A stretch of 64,000 bases of DNA from Amyloporia xantha (GCA_036971615.1 JAYKKR010000003.1:2170001-2234000); one strand, 5' to 3'; counted from the first letter of the stretch, positions 21,780 through 34,864 are shown. Numbers and translations: made by a program. The notes: generated from the letters alone by a model not told the origin.

Positions 21780-22660
21780 GTTTCAATTGTTTAAGATGGG
21801 AATTTTCTAATTATTTAGACAATCGAACTCCAAAGGTCTTCGTCTCTTGAGTGTTGCGGCAACCCGACTGGAATCTTTCTTGCTATATTTCGAATAATCA
21901 AATGACCGCACTGGTGTCTCTGTATCTCTGCGTCTATCAATCTTCTTGGACAATTATCATGCAATCTTCGTTCTGTTATATGGGGGTTTTCAATTTGTCT
22001 CAAGTGTGTCGACAGACCAGCTATGGCTAGTAAAATTGTCATGGTAATAAATCTGTAACGGTTCACGTCGAGTTGAGTCCAAGATGAAGGTCCACCAAAA
22101 ATGGAGACAGGGAGATAATCTCTTCACTTGCGCATGCGGTGACAGAATGATTCAGGGGGTTCAACATATAACACCGACGGAATTTGAGTCCGTTATCAAC
22201 GTATCAAGATACAGTAACAGATAACGAAGCCAAGCAATTCATCGTGAGCACGCCACGATATCGAACAGAACAACAATCCAATTGCACTCTATTGACAGTG
22301 CAGACTCGCAGTGGCTGACTGTTATGAGCTATAGGCTGTACTCCGCGGGCCTTCCTGTGGCAAAATCCGGGAAGTTCGGTGACATAGACGAGGACTACTA
22401 CTATTAGGTGATAAACAAGCGCGATCAACTGTATTTCTGTGAAATGGGCACCGCCAAATGTTTTCTATTTACCAAAGCTGTTCTGATTCCTGAGGTATCT
22501 TTACGCAGAATGGCCTCTGCTACGCACCACGCGGATCTTCTGTTCGCCAGGTCGAAGTGCTCGCGACGACCAGTGCCATAGACATTTCTCTATGAATTAT
22601 AACCCTCGTGCAGGTCCACTCAATGACGCGAAGATATCGGTAAGGTCGAGAGCATATGTT
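21780..22660. other. intergenic, between convergent genes
   Basis: About 880 bp between the 3' ends of the DUF6533 gene and the carboxylase. Only short, unsupported frames are present and I see no gene, repeat or RNA in it. Confidence 0.5.
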
Positions 22661-25600
22661 TTATTGCAGAACAACCAGGGTATCCCCTGGACTCACGGAG
22701 ACGCCCTCTTTAACACCTCTCCCAAGCCCCAGTACTCTGCGCCCGATATTCTCTTCTCCAGCCTCGACATTTATCTCGGTCTTCATTGCTTCTAGAATCA
22801 CCAGCACTTCATCTTCAGACTTGATGACGTCGCCCGGTCGGCACTTGATCTTCCACACAGAGGCCGCTAGTGAAGAGACAACGCTACCAGTCGCACCATC
22901 AAAGCCTAAATCGTGATTCCATGTGTAAGGGTAGTGAAAACGAAGCGACTGTAAATCCTTCAAATTACCTTGAAGCTCGCCATCAGTGCCTACTTCCTGT
23001 GGGGACTCATCACGCTTCTGACTGATCCATTTCGCGAAGAGTTCACGTTCCCTAGATTTAACATTTGTGAGCGGACCAATCAACATATGGATTACTCTCG
23101 ACTTACCGGGCCTCTTCAAGTTCAACTCCTTGAGCCTGCCTTGTTTTGAACTGCGTTGCTTCATCCGCTATGCTGTCCACAAATAGGTTATACTCTGACA
23201 TAGAAAAATTACTTGCTTCTATCTGTATGTGAAATTAGCGATCATTTCAACAAGGTGTATTTTCGATCACCTTGAATCTGTATCTCCCGGCGTCGAACTG
23301 ACTTTCGAACTTATTGACATGGATCAGTCACACAATCTCAGCTACCTGCTCAGACCATCGCCAGCATACCTCAATATACTGTTCTTCCGTAACAGGCTCA
23401 AACGCAACCTAAGTTGGTAGTCAGAAGACAAACGTGCACAACGGAACCACACGACTTTCCTGATCGAAGGGCTGTAAGAGCCAAGGTTTGGCAAGGCTGA
23501 AATCGAGACCTTTCCCCCATGTCTGCCAAGCGGGGAGTGAGCGTCCGAAAAGTTGATAACCTCCCGGAGATTCTATAGGATAGATTGCTGCAACGAGACC
23601 AGCGATGCCAACGGCCCCCTAGAAAAGGAACCTCATCAATGAGCTCTACCATGACATGGTTATTCTTCATACGCGAGGGGTATAGGTCCTCGAAGGGTTC
23701 ATCTTCTGCCCGACAAGTCTGCATCTGGGATCTATCTATGGTTGCTTGCTATAAGTACGCGAGACGACACGATTGCGTATCCGTCATACCGGTATTAAGA
23801 ATGGGCATGCAGAATAGAACCCAACGCCGAAGACAAGCTAGTTTGATCTAGTCAGGTAAACAGAAGCCAACGACTAGTTGACAACACATACCCAATCAGA
23901 CGATAGCAATACTTTTAGTGCTTGTGCTGCTCCACCCTCCAAGCCATTGTTTCTCGCCAGGTAGTCAATATTGCTAGGCAAATATACGGCTTCGTCGCGA
24001 GTGGAATGCATGTATCGCTCTATGGCTTCCCTATTCCAGCGGTCATCCAGAACTATAGGAAAGGTAATCCTACGCCCCGGGAAGACTGCTTCGTTTAGAG
24101 TATTTGGAAGGGACATCTCTGCCTCGATGAGGATTGCAAGGAGGTTGTTCTGCGTTATCACCGTAGGGTAGAAGTGAATCTGTACGTGAATCGTGTCAGC
24201 GGCCATATCAAATACGAAGACATTCCTACATACCATTGTCGACCGAATGCAAGGTGCTAAGGACCAGACGCCCTGGACGTCTCGCCTTCGTAACTCGGTT
24301 TCGAACGCGTGAATCCTGATACGAAGTCCGAAATCTAACTTCAACTCGCCATATTCCACCAAAATCGCAGAATCGCCAGCCTGAGAAGTGTCAGATCCTC
24401 TCCAGTGTCATTTTGACTTGCGCACCTGACGAAACACCACTTTGGGTCGAGCACTACCCTCAAGAGGTACGATGGTATGTAATTTCGGATCCTGTGATAT
24501 GGTGGCCATACTCGGCTTGAATAGCTCATTTCGATCTGAGTCGTCCAACCCTTCTTTGGAGGTGACCGCCTTGCATAGCTTCTCAAAGTAATCCTCGCAC
24601 AGGTTATTGAGATGTAAAGCTTGATCGAACGAGATGCGCTTGAACTGAATGGTGCAACCCGGCCGCAGCTGCCCAATCTTCCATCTGATAGTGATGAACA
24701 TAACTTAGCAGTTCGATGGGAATGGGCACCGAGACAACTTACAGATCCCCTGTGGCAACAGTACAGAGACATGTGTAACCTCCCATGTCAGGACCATCGT
24801 TAGTCAGGATCACAGGAGTGTCGCCATTGACATTGATTGTGCCAAACGAATACCCATTATCATGTATGTTGGACGGATGAGAGCCTCCTTCCCCACCAGT
24901 TTGCCTCGCCCACGCTATAGGTGGCCCCTCCAAGCGAATTCCCATACGGTTACTCGCTGGACTCACTTTCCACTTGGTGGTAAAGAACTCTTCACAGCCT
25001 GCTGTGGTGATAAATTCATCATCACAATGCGGACCCGCAAGACAATGCAGGACCCAGTCTGTCGGATACGGAGGGATTGATGTCGTGGGACATACAAGCG
25101 GTGATTCCTCTGCTGAAGGCGCGCAATTGCCGAGAGCGATATGGTCACCAGCTGCTAGCGCGCGTCCCTAAGACGGACCTCAGTACGTGAGTATATTCAT
25201 CAGGTCAGCAGACGTACTTGGTATCCACCAAATCCTACAGACGTCGATTTCGAGCCAAGGTAAGTAGGGATTTCTGGAAAGCCTCCTCTGACAGCCAGGT
25301 AAACGCGGAAACCTGTGTTCTTGATCGTGCCTACGACGACCTTGCTGCTTGCTGGGACAAATAGGCTCCTCCACATCTCCACTCCTTTTCCATCGATGGT
25401 AACTTGAGCGGGGGCACCGGTGATGGCAATTACGGCAGGAACGTGGAAGAAGAGGCGGCACCCAGTCAGTGTGATTTCCAGCGCCTCTATCTCAGGAGTG
25501 TTCCCGACGAGAATGTTGGCGACGCGAAAGGCGAGTGGGTCCATTGGTCCACTGCGAGGAATTCCCATACCGATCCGCCGACCAGGATAGTCTTGAACGG

Positions 25601-27479
25601 TAGTTTCTAGGCCGCCGCTCAGTACGTCCAGCGCCCTGCAGACATGGAAAGTGTTAAACAGAGGAACAAAATCGCAATACGATATAATCACGCGTACCGT
25701 GGAGTGAAGGCAAATGTATCGAGGAACGCTGTCATCGCATTACCAGCTCGAAAGACTTCAGACTCGCATATGGCTCGAAGATATGCTATGTTGTTAGCAG
25801 GTCCATAGACCTTACTCTCAGTCAGTGCATATCCGAGACGTCTTATAGCCTCTTCGCGTGTTGAGGCAACCACGATCAGCTTGCAAGCAAGGGGATCGAA
25901 GTAAGGGGTGATGGTGCTTCCTGTCTCAACCTATGAAAGAACAATGTAGATTTTACCAACAGCAAATGAGTGATAGCATACCCAGTTCTCCACGCGAAGC
26001 CATTCCGCTTCAAGGAACTCGACCTTCTGAAGTACCCCAGGGCTCGGCTTGAATTGTGCAGCTGGATTCTCGCAGTAAACGCGCGCCTCGATCGCGTGTA
26101 TCTGTCTCTGGTGCGACGGAGTCTCGAATCGAGTCTGCTCCAGTTCATCAGGGATAAGCCCGCCGAGATCAGTGTCTCGTTGCGCGATGCCCTGACGAAT
26201 CATGAGCTCAACAATGTCGAGGCCAGGGTTGGCAGCTTCTGTGACAGGATGTTCGACCTGAGTTATTCAACGTGCATTCACTAAGTACAAAAACATCACA
26301 GGAATCTATGTTTACTTACTTGTAGCCGAGTGTTCATCTCCAGGAAGAAGAAATCCCCTGTCGCGTCATCGACCAGAAATTCGATTGTTCCTATGAATAC
26401 ACATAAGACGCGTCCTGCACACAATGTGGCACCGGACTGTACCAGCAGAAGTATATCGCATACGCTGGCATATGCGGACCGCGGCTGCGCACATTTTCTT
26501 TTGTACATCTAAGAGTCCAAAATGCGTATGAATTAAAGTGAAAACATGCAGTACAGAAATACGTGCCAGGGTGTCTGATCATAAACGGACTTGGGGTCTC
26601 CTCGATAACTTTCTGGTGTCTACGCTGCACGCTGCATTCTCGTTCCCCCATATGTATAGCGTGTCCCAGGCCATTCCCGAAGACCTGTTGAATCATGGCG
26701 TGAGGTCAAGCACCGGACATACAAGGGCGTTACACATCCCTGAATCTCGATATGTCGAGCTGACGGATAATACCTCTCTAGAAATAGCCCGCCGTTTTTG
26801 AAGAGATTCTATGTCATCAGTGACAACCCAATGTGAATCATAGAGCAAGTATTCGGCCATTCGATGAAATAGTCCCCACCTTTGCGCGCTCCTGGGTGGC
26901 AAGAAATTTCTGGCGCAACTCATCCGCATCCTGGCAGACAACAAGACCCATTCCTCCACCACCAGCTGTAGATTTCAACATGACAGGGAAACCTATCTCT
27001 CCAGCAACTCTAGCCGCTTCTTCAGCATCCTCCAATAGTCCCTTCGAACCAGGGACGAGGGGCACCGCAACTTCCTCTACGAGTAGACGGGCTTCGTGCT
27101 TGAGGCCCATAGCCTCTATGGTCTCTGGTCGAGGACCAAGAAAAGTAATTCCCGCTTCCGCAAGCAGGTTCGCGAAGTGGGTATTCTCGGACAAGAAACC
27201 ATAGCCTGGATGTACAAGCGTAACCTTACGCTCTCTGCAGATGGCAACAATCTCTTCCGCATCGAGGTATCCGCGCGAGTTGGATACAGGGTCAGGATCA
27301 TCTGGGCGCAGGGGGACGGTCTCATCGGCGAGCAGAACATGACGAGAGGTAGCATCCGAGCGCGTGTAGACGGCTACAGTGGGGATATGCAACCGTTTCG
27401 CCGTACGCAAGATGCGTACGGCTATCTCACCCCGGTTCGCAATGAGCAGCTTGTGCTGCGTATACGCTAAGGTGGACAT
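22661..27479 (-). CDS. biotin carboxylase-PxpC-PxpB-BCCP fusion (urea-carboxylase-like)
   Basis: Twenty exons (27479-26880, 26808-26740, 26684-26567, 26508-26443, 26390-26320, 26257-25982, 25930-25698, 25635-25218, 25167-24743, 24684-24426, 24380-24234, 24179-23892, 23837-23790, 23735-23673, 23618-23460, 23408-23370, 23309-23271, 23222-23107, 23051-22969, 22905-22661) give 1,253 open codons. Residues 1-475 are biotin carboxylase ([42 protein letters not shown]). Then come a KipA/AHS2/PxpC-type domain ([15 protein letters not shown]), a KipI/AHS1/PxpB-type domain ([32 protein letters not shown]) and a biotinyl domain with the biotin Lys in EAMKTE. This equals the urea carboxylase layout without allophanate hydrolase. 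Introns 2, 3 and 15 begin GG, GC and GA, not GT. Neighbour: a divergent LamB/YcsF gene. Substrate (urea or 5-oxoproline) is not decided by sequence alone. Confidence 0.85.
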
Positions 27480-27852
27480 GGCTCTTGGTCTCCAGACTCA
27501 AGGAATCTGTAGCGTCGAAATTTATAGGTCAGATACGGCGTCCAAGAACCATTGCGCCAACGTACGCGTTCTTCTAGCATATCTCGGACCGGTTCCCATG
27601 ACCCAGAAATCAAGAAGATGCATGACATCGGAGTGAACAGAGAGTAGGCGATATGCCTCAGACTGAAGATAGCTCATCCGTAGGGCCGTATCTATACACT
27701 CCAAAACGCTAAGCCTGAGAACATCGATTGTTTGTTCTCTCCTTCGGAGCCCCATGGACCAAGGTTAAGATAAGAGCAATGCTACTGTACCCATCTGAAA
27801 TCGCTGCCTCCTTTCATCCTGTGGTAGTCTCGTATCGAGAGTCGTTGTGAAC
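27480..27852. promoter_or_regulatory. shared bidirectional promoter region
   Basis: Only 373 bp separate the start codons of the two divergent genes, so their promoters must overlap and co-regulation is plausible. I found no convincing TATA box on either side and no obvious GATA cluster. The short frames inside are not supported. Confidence 0.5.
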
Positions 27853-29350
27853 ATGTCGCCTTTACGAGCCACTGTGAACTGTGACATGGGAGAGGTGAGC
27901 CGTTGGTCTAGTTTCTTAGAGAACAAGTTATCCCGCAATGTATGAGAGTCTCCTAAGGTCTCGACGGAGTAATGTCAAGAGAGCCATGCGAGAGGATATT
28001 AGACAAGTCATTCTCTCCAGGTCCTTTGACAGGAAAGCTGCAGATCTAACGTGGGCGCATGGGCGCCAATATTTCACGTTTACTACTCTAATGCAACTTT
28101 CATGTTCAAGCTTGCGCCCCTAAAGTCTTGACCGGACGCTAATGATTTAAACTAAGGGCTATGCACTCTACGTGATAGTATGTGCCTATAGTCATTGTAT
28201 TCTGTATTTCAATGAACGAACTCACCTTTCGCGATGTCTAGGGAGACGATGAATCGCTCATGAAGACGATTCATTTGGCTAACATCGCATGCGGATTCCA
28301 TGCCTCGTGAGTTTATTCAAGATTTTCTTCTTGAAATACGAAATTTTGAACATCTGCATGAAGGGATTTTAACATTATGGATAAAACTGTCGCACTGGCC
28401 AAATCTAATGGCGTATTGATCGGTGCTCACCCATCGCTACCCGACCGTCAAGGCTGGGGACGCCGTGAGATGGTTATGGAGCCTGTAAGACGTTCCTCAA
28501 CATTCTCTGTAAGGCAGTGGAACTGATTGTTATCTGGCTATCCAGGATGAGCTCGCGTCCTGCTTCATCTATCAAGTGGGCGCGCTCATGGGCTTCCTGC
28601 GGGCCCACAATGTTCCCTTGAACCATGTGCGTCTACTGTCCTATCGTTTTGTCTTAATTTGCTCAAAATAACCCCAGCTTAAACCTCACGGGGCCGTCTA
28701 CGGTATGACGGCCCGCGACTTGACCCTTGCAAGAGCGGTAGTGGGCGTAGCCAAAACCTTTGATGTGCCCTTCATGGGTCTCGCAGGAACTTTCCATCAG
28801 GTAGCCGCTGAAGAGCTGGGTGTTCCTTTGATCGCGGGTAGGAGCTGGCTCCGCTTTATTTCAACTCAGGAGATTCTGATTTAGGTCTGTGGCTCACAGA
28901 GTGGTATGCGGACATGGAATACTCACCCGAGGGCAAGCTAATGATCACAAAGTAGGTCGCATATTTGATTTAGCCATACTACCAGATATGTTGACAAGGA
29001 ATCGTAGGAAACATGATCCTGTTCCGCTGGACGTAGTCCGTGCCCGAGTAAGTGAGGGTGTTTGTAAGTCCAGAATATGCACTCACTCATCCGCAGGTCT
29101 CCAAAATACTTACCGAAGGTCTCGTCACGACCAAGTCGGGCTTTTTACCCTTGGGGGAAGGCTTGACAAACATTTCCATATGCTGCCACTCCGACACGCC
29201 GGTCAGTACCACTTTTAGTATATAGATACCGGAGCAACCATTATCTGACTCTAGCACTCTTATAACACGCAGGGTTCTGTTGAAATCGCAAATACTGTGA
29301 AAGCTATGGTGGATGAAAGCAATGCGCGTCTGAGTGCTTTGAAGTTGTAA
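27853..29350 (+). CDS. LamB/YcsF family protein (PxpA-like 5-oxoprolinase subunit A)
   Basis: Ten exons (27853-27894, 28157-28177, 28242-28306, 28364-28484, 28546-28626, 28678-28837, 28900-28951, 29008-29047, 29097-29201, 29273-29350) give 254 residues, the usual family length, all with GT-AG introns. Signatures: [67 protein letters not shown] and [13 protein letters not shown]. The second exon is only 21 nt. In bacteria this subunit acts with PxpB and PxpC in ATP-dependent opening of 5-oxoproline to glutamate. Here PxpB- and PxpC-type domains sit in the divergent fusion protein next door. No signal peptide, so probably cytosolic. Role by family; partnership by inference. Confidence 0.88.
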
Positions 29351-29743
29351 TTGTCTATTATCTATCTGCGAAGTTGCAGTCGCCGGTGTATATGTATTCT
29401 GAGCGTGGAATCTGTTAAAGAGAAGGACTACGCAGCTGTTCGACAACGGATTTTTTACAAAGTAAGACCGGGTGCGATATGGCACTTCTGATAGGAGAGA
29501 TTACTCGTAAGCGCCCAATTTGAATATGTACATACCCACTACGATCCCCGCGTCTTATGATTGAGTCGGCTGGGTTTCTTTCGTCTCGCGAAATCTGCTT
29601 TCGCACTGCACAGAGCCGTTCTAGAATTCACTGTCGACAAATCTTGTGGTGGAGGTTTGTGAAGGATAGCCGGTGACAGTGAGAAATACCCCAAACTTGA
29701 CCTGCTACTATACTAACAAGACCGTTCAAGTTATCTGTTCACC

Positions 29744-32087
29744 ATGAGTGGTGGTTCTGCACCTATCCCGTCATCTGGCATCCTGTCTCTTCCTCCTGAA
29801 CTTGCAGAAAACCTCATTATCTCCACTGCACGCGAAGGCTTCCCAACTGCGATTGCCGCTCTCTCCCAGACATGCCGCTCTTTCCGCGCACTGATCTACA
29901 GCCCATCCGACCAGCACCTATGGCGCGCAATATTCCTCACCACGTTCGATGACCCGCGTGCATTATATTTTGTGGACTCTGGTAAGTGTCCCGCAGAACT
30001 ATGTTTCTGCCTAAGTTCTGAAAATATGTCCCCTGGGCGTGAAATAGCCAATCTCGACTGGGGGCATGAGTTCCGGCAACGTATCCGTGCACAGCTCTTC
30101 CTCAGACGTCATGTCCAACCCTTGAGGACACACCAGGTGTACAATCTTCGCTCTAGAGCTGCTCCCTCCTTCGTGGATTTCTCGCTTACATACGATACTG
30201 CGGCCAGCGTCCAAACATTGCAGACCCTCTTGTCTGTGGTGAAGACCTCAGCTCCGTGTAGCTCCAAGCGCGGTCCATCTACTACCCTCGGTCGTGACAA
30301 GGAAGAGATAGTCACCTCTAGTAGCTCCTTCGGTTCGCTTAACCATGCCTACGTGCATTCCGCCGAGTTCCCTACGCGCACGGATGATTTGCCAGGAGGG
30401 TCGTCTCTCAATGTTTCCTGGCTCGAGTCCACACTGAGGATTGGTCTGCCTGTGCCACTCGTTGCCAAGATTTCCGGTGACAGGCGTGATCTGGAGTGGG
30501 ACAAGACAGCCGAAGCACACGCTCTAGGTCAGCTTGTGACTTGCACAGGATTTCTCCCCTTTGGCGAGATGCGTCCCGAGCACCCCGATGCCGGTACTCT
30601 CTCTTCCTCATCTACCGCGGAGAATAGCGCGTCGGTTGCGTCCGACCCAGATATGAGCATACGTGCCCAGACGGAACGTGCGCGCTATCGTGCACGACAG
30701 GTGGTGTACAACATGGCGTACCTCACACGGCGGAGGCATTGGGGCCCGTACCTGCCAGTTGCCCCGTCCCCAGATGAAGCTGTGGTCCACAACGACATAC
30801 CTGCGTCGACATCGGACAACGCATACTACATGTCCGTGATGGGTGTCGACTCGGGCTCAGACTCGGAGTCGGACCCCGACTTTGTTCCCGCCAACGACGA
30901 CTCACCAGACTCGTCACAAACCGGCGACGCTTCGGCTGTCGATACCGAGCACATTTTGGGTGCGTCTCGACGGCAGAGGAAGCGCACGCTGCCTGCCCCG
31001 GAACAGCTCATGCCTGATTGGACGTGGCTTGCTGCCGCGCGCATCATTTCGGAGGCGAATTTACTCCAGAACGAGGCGCGCAGATTGGATGAGCTCACCT
31101 CGTGGCATAGCTGGAGAGAGCGGGCTCGGCAGAGCATAGAGGAGAACAGGAAACGTGCGGGCTTGGACATTGCGAGCGATTCGTCGGAATGTACTATTCG
31201 GCGCAAGGAAAAGGGAACGCAAGATACTAATAATGGACATGATCCACAGAGCGAGGTAGCCGGTTGGGATTGGGCGGGGGTCGAAGGACTATGGAGGTAC
31301 GTTTTTTCGTATATCGACTTCATGTATACGTTGACGGGGCTCCTTTCTAGACGATGCGTTTCATGGCTCGGGTATTCTTATCTCATACGTGCGTAATCTC
31401 CCTTGGTCCAAATTGCGTGGAACAGCACTTACTTTCCTGCGCTCCAGGTCATAACGTGAGGTGATATCTGGTTTATTAAACTTGAGCTGATTATAGTGTG
31501 ATTGTGAACATCACAGATGCTCGGTAGCTTTGACGGCCACGGGATACACGAGCACATGGTAGTGGTGCCTATGCATATACGTGTTGTCGGGTATGGCCCG
31601 CCCAGTATCCCTGAGTATCAAGATCGCCCCACAATCTTTTTCGAGGGCGAGACGGGTGGCCCGGAGTGGATAGGGGCGGTATTAGAGGAAGAAGATGATG
31701 ACGTGCGAAAGGTGCGCGGATCCGTCAGTGTAATCGCAGACGGGAGCGTTCGATGGCATATAGTAAGTGTCCCTTCTTAATAGTAAGCTTAGCACCGAGC
31801 TACGTGCTGATCATGTGTGTATATTGGTATCGCAGAATGTGTCAGAAGCAGAGAGCCCGGGCGTAGATGAATGGGTGTCAGAAGGTATTCAGGTTGGCGG
31901 CGTCGGTTCAGACGCAGGTTTCCTGGGCATGTGGACTGGCGCGAACCATGAAAGTGGAGACCCTTTAGGTGAGCAATCCGTTCAGGACGCCAACCAATTT
32001 TGGACGGTTTCTTCGTGATACCTCTCGATGCTGGGTCTGCTCATCACGTACCGTGTAGGACCATTCTGGCAATGGAAAGTCGCGTGA
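29744..32087 (+). CDS. F-box-like protein, 646 residues
   Basis: Seven exons: 29744-29981, 30048-31296, 31351-31388, 31448-31455 (8 nt), 31517-31762, 31836-31968 and 32059-32087. The N-terminus, residues 14-70 (LPPELAENLIISTAREGFPT...CRSFRALIY...DQHLWRAIF), has the F-box pattern that binds Skp1 in SCF ubiquitin ligases. The middle is acidic and Ser/Asp-rich (DSGSDSESDPDFVPANDDS), followed by a Trp-rich block (WDWAGVEGLWRRCVSWLGY). The C-terminal domain has HIRVVGYGPPSIPEY, GSVSVIADGSVRW and GGVGSDAGFLGMWTGA and ends PFWQWKVA. This layout occurs in Agaricomycete F-box proteins; its substrate is unknown. The 8-nt exon is needed to keep frame. Spacing to the preceding gene is 393 bp, with nothing notable in it. 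Confidence 0.8.
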
Positions 32088-34864
32088 AGTGATCTGATTC
32101 GGACTTTCTACTCGATCGGCTTCATGTCAATTGTTCCGTGCAATACGATATTGCCTGCCAGAATAGCGGACACTCAGGTTAGGTCACCTTCTGTTGATGG
32201 ACAGATTTTGAACGGATTCACACCACATGGTCAATATGAGCCAGTTGGTCCTGTTTTACTTACGATGTTAACGTTTCCGAGTTATTTCAGAGACCCTCTC
32301 TTGTATCAATGTTTACGAAATCATGGAACACAAGATTCAAATGAAATTTAATTCGTCGAGCTTTCATTGTGGGACAGTCACGTGTACGACGCGTCAACGC
32401 GTATGATGCGGCGTACGCGCATCCGATTGCTCGATCGCGACCACACCTAAAAGCAGCCTTGTATTATCTCTTCTTTCCAGCTGCACCATCGCTCACGCAA
32501 CCGCTCTCTCTCCATTTGTACACTGGTAAAATATTACCCTCAATTTCTACCAATCGAACGATGCTCCAGAAAAGGGTCTCAGAAGATGAAAATTTTAAAA
32601 ACATCAGTGTGTTTCAATACTTTCACCATCTACATATCCCGTGAGCACGCAAAGGATCTAGAACCCGACGCATGGCATTTCGACTCGCGCTTTTGCCCAG
32701 TTAACAAACCTAATCGCACACACACGTCGACAGAGAAGCCAATGAGACACATGTTGAAGTCGGTAGCTTGACTCGAGTACTATGGCCGCTGTTTGATATG
32801 GCGCCTAATAAATATGTCCATTCGCATTCATAGAAACCATACCTACGAATTTGCACGATGAAGAGGCTCTGAAGCGATATGGGAATATTGAGTCAATGTC
32901 CGCTATATCATCCTGGCTCATAAACTTGCGAAGAAATGAGTCGGGTTTTCCGTGGTGAGGTAACTGTAGGTTAACATATAGACAGGGTCGACCCACCCCC
33001 GGTCTCCTCTTCGCGACCCTGGTGCAGTGCCTTCATTAAGCACCTTGCAACGAGCGAGAATTCGATGCCCTGATTCCAGGCGATTCAGTCTCAAACGAAT
33101 GGTTTCACTCCATCGCTGCCTCACGGGCAGGGATTCCTCATTGGTGGAGAAACCTATTTCATCATCAAATATTCGACCGTATGCAATACGAATACTGCGC
33201 ACCAGCGAATCAGGATCAACATCGACGGTGTTCCTTCCCGTGTCAATGTCTAGTCTTGAAACACGTTACAATGCAACGTCGGTTGATGCCGTGACCACAG
33301 GACAGGAGATATAGCCTCAGCGCCGCCACCGCAATGGACAATGTCTATACGCCGATGAGCGTCGCAAGCACGACTGTTGTATCAGCTAGGGCAGTTGTTT
33401 ACGGATAGATGGCCGCAGCATTTGGCGGTAAATGTCATCACTTCGACATCTTCATCGTCGACACCGAGCGTAGAAGGGCTATGGCGAAATCCGTGGTGGA
33501 GATATCCGTTCTAGCTACGCTGATTGTATGGTCATAGGAGCCCAGCTGTCTTCAAATCAAAGCACCGTTGGATCCGGCGTGAGCTTCATAATCTATTAGG
33601 AGTGTGGCGTAACGCCGGCATAAGACCTGATCAGATGAATAGCGGTCGGCGGATTAGCGCGCAATATTAGCTCCTTGGCCTATTACATTCTCCGAGTGGC
33701 CCGGCTTCAAGGCCACCGCAAGTGCTGTTAATTCATCGGCCCCGAGTAGATGTAGGCAGAAGCCAGTGCCTTCTTCTCGGGCATAGGAAGGTAATTCAGA
33801 CATGCCTCCAAACGTGCTGGGAACAAATGGAACAGTGCGCGGGACAGAAGACGCCATCATGGGAAGACATGCAAAGTATAATGTAGGACGACGCATCTTG
33901 TGATCTCCCACGAATGTCAGTTCTTCGAGTCCATGGTCCCATGGCGGACTCTTGATACTACACGCGAATTTGATCGCGTAATAGACAGCATAGCCTTAAA
34001 AACACGAGAAAGGGTGCGGGGGACAATGGCGTCTTGACAAATGCAAGCGTCGGTTTAGCGTGTGATTCGACCTTTGGAGCGCTTGCAACATCAAGGCAAC
34101 ATCCCCATTCGTGACTATTTGGATCCGGGGAATATGAAATGTGTTCAGGCAGATGTCGGCCTCGAGGGGAATTTGGCGATAAAGGAGAAGCAGAGAGAAA
34201 GCCGGGCAAAGCGGATGAACTCAGTGCCGACGAATAAGAACACGGCTCACACCTGATTTGATATTGAATGCATCCTTTGAGGCATTGAGTGCCCGCTATG
34301 GACAGATACTAGATCCCAGCGGCCTAGGAGAACGCCCCTCGGCGGAGCCGCTGCGGGGATGCAGATGCACCCAATAAAATGTGATCAACCAGGCGCCGCT
34401 CAAGGGAAGAATCGCCACTCGGAGTCAAATGGACGCTCCGACCTCAGATGCTTTCCACTGGCATGCAGTTCAAAGGGGCCCTCGACGACCAGGATAGGTT
34501 ACTGCTGATGGACCGACGGTCGTAGGAATTCGTTTGCGATAGCATGCGACCATAACGAAGAGGGGTAGCAAAGCAAAGCAAATCAATCTGGCTGAATTTA
34601 TGACGCTGAAATCAATTGAGTGCCTCGAGCATGCGTCAGTCATATATGGTAATCCCTGACTGAACGGAGTGTGCTAAGCGAAACACTGCGGCAGACCGTG
34701 AGCAAGAACGACCTTGTCAGTCTGAGTCGTGACTGCTATACGGACGCTCAGATGGGTATACTTATGATGCACGGACGAACCGTTTTCCCAACATGCTATA
34801 TATCTATCTCTCCGTGCCCCCTCGAAAATCCCCAATATTCCGATCCTCAGTTGGCCTATAGTCA
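32088..34864. other. 2.8 kb without a supported gene
   Basis: Two minus-strand frames look more coding-like than the rest: 32918-33202 (RSIRIAYGRIFDDEIGFSTN, RLNRLESGHRILARCKVLN) and 33654-33911 (MRRPTLYFACLPMMASSVPR, GADELTALAVALKPG). No domain is recognised and no exon chain joining them could be built. They may be pieces of one decayed minus-strand gene. The rest (32.1-32.9 and 34.2-34.8 kb) shows nothing. Confidence 0.3.

Noticed and set aside
22661..27479. Calling the carboxylase gene a pseudogene because of three bad donors
   Set aside because: No stop or frameshift in 1,253 codons and all domain motifs intact; kept as CDS with the donors reported as a finding.
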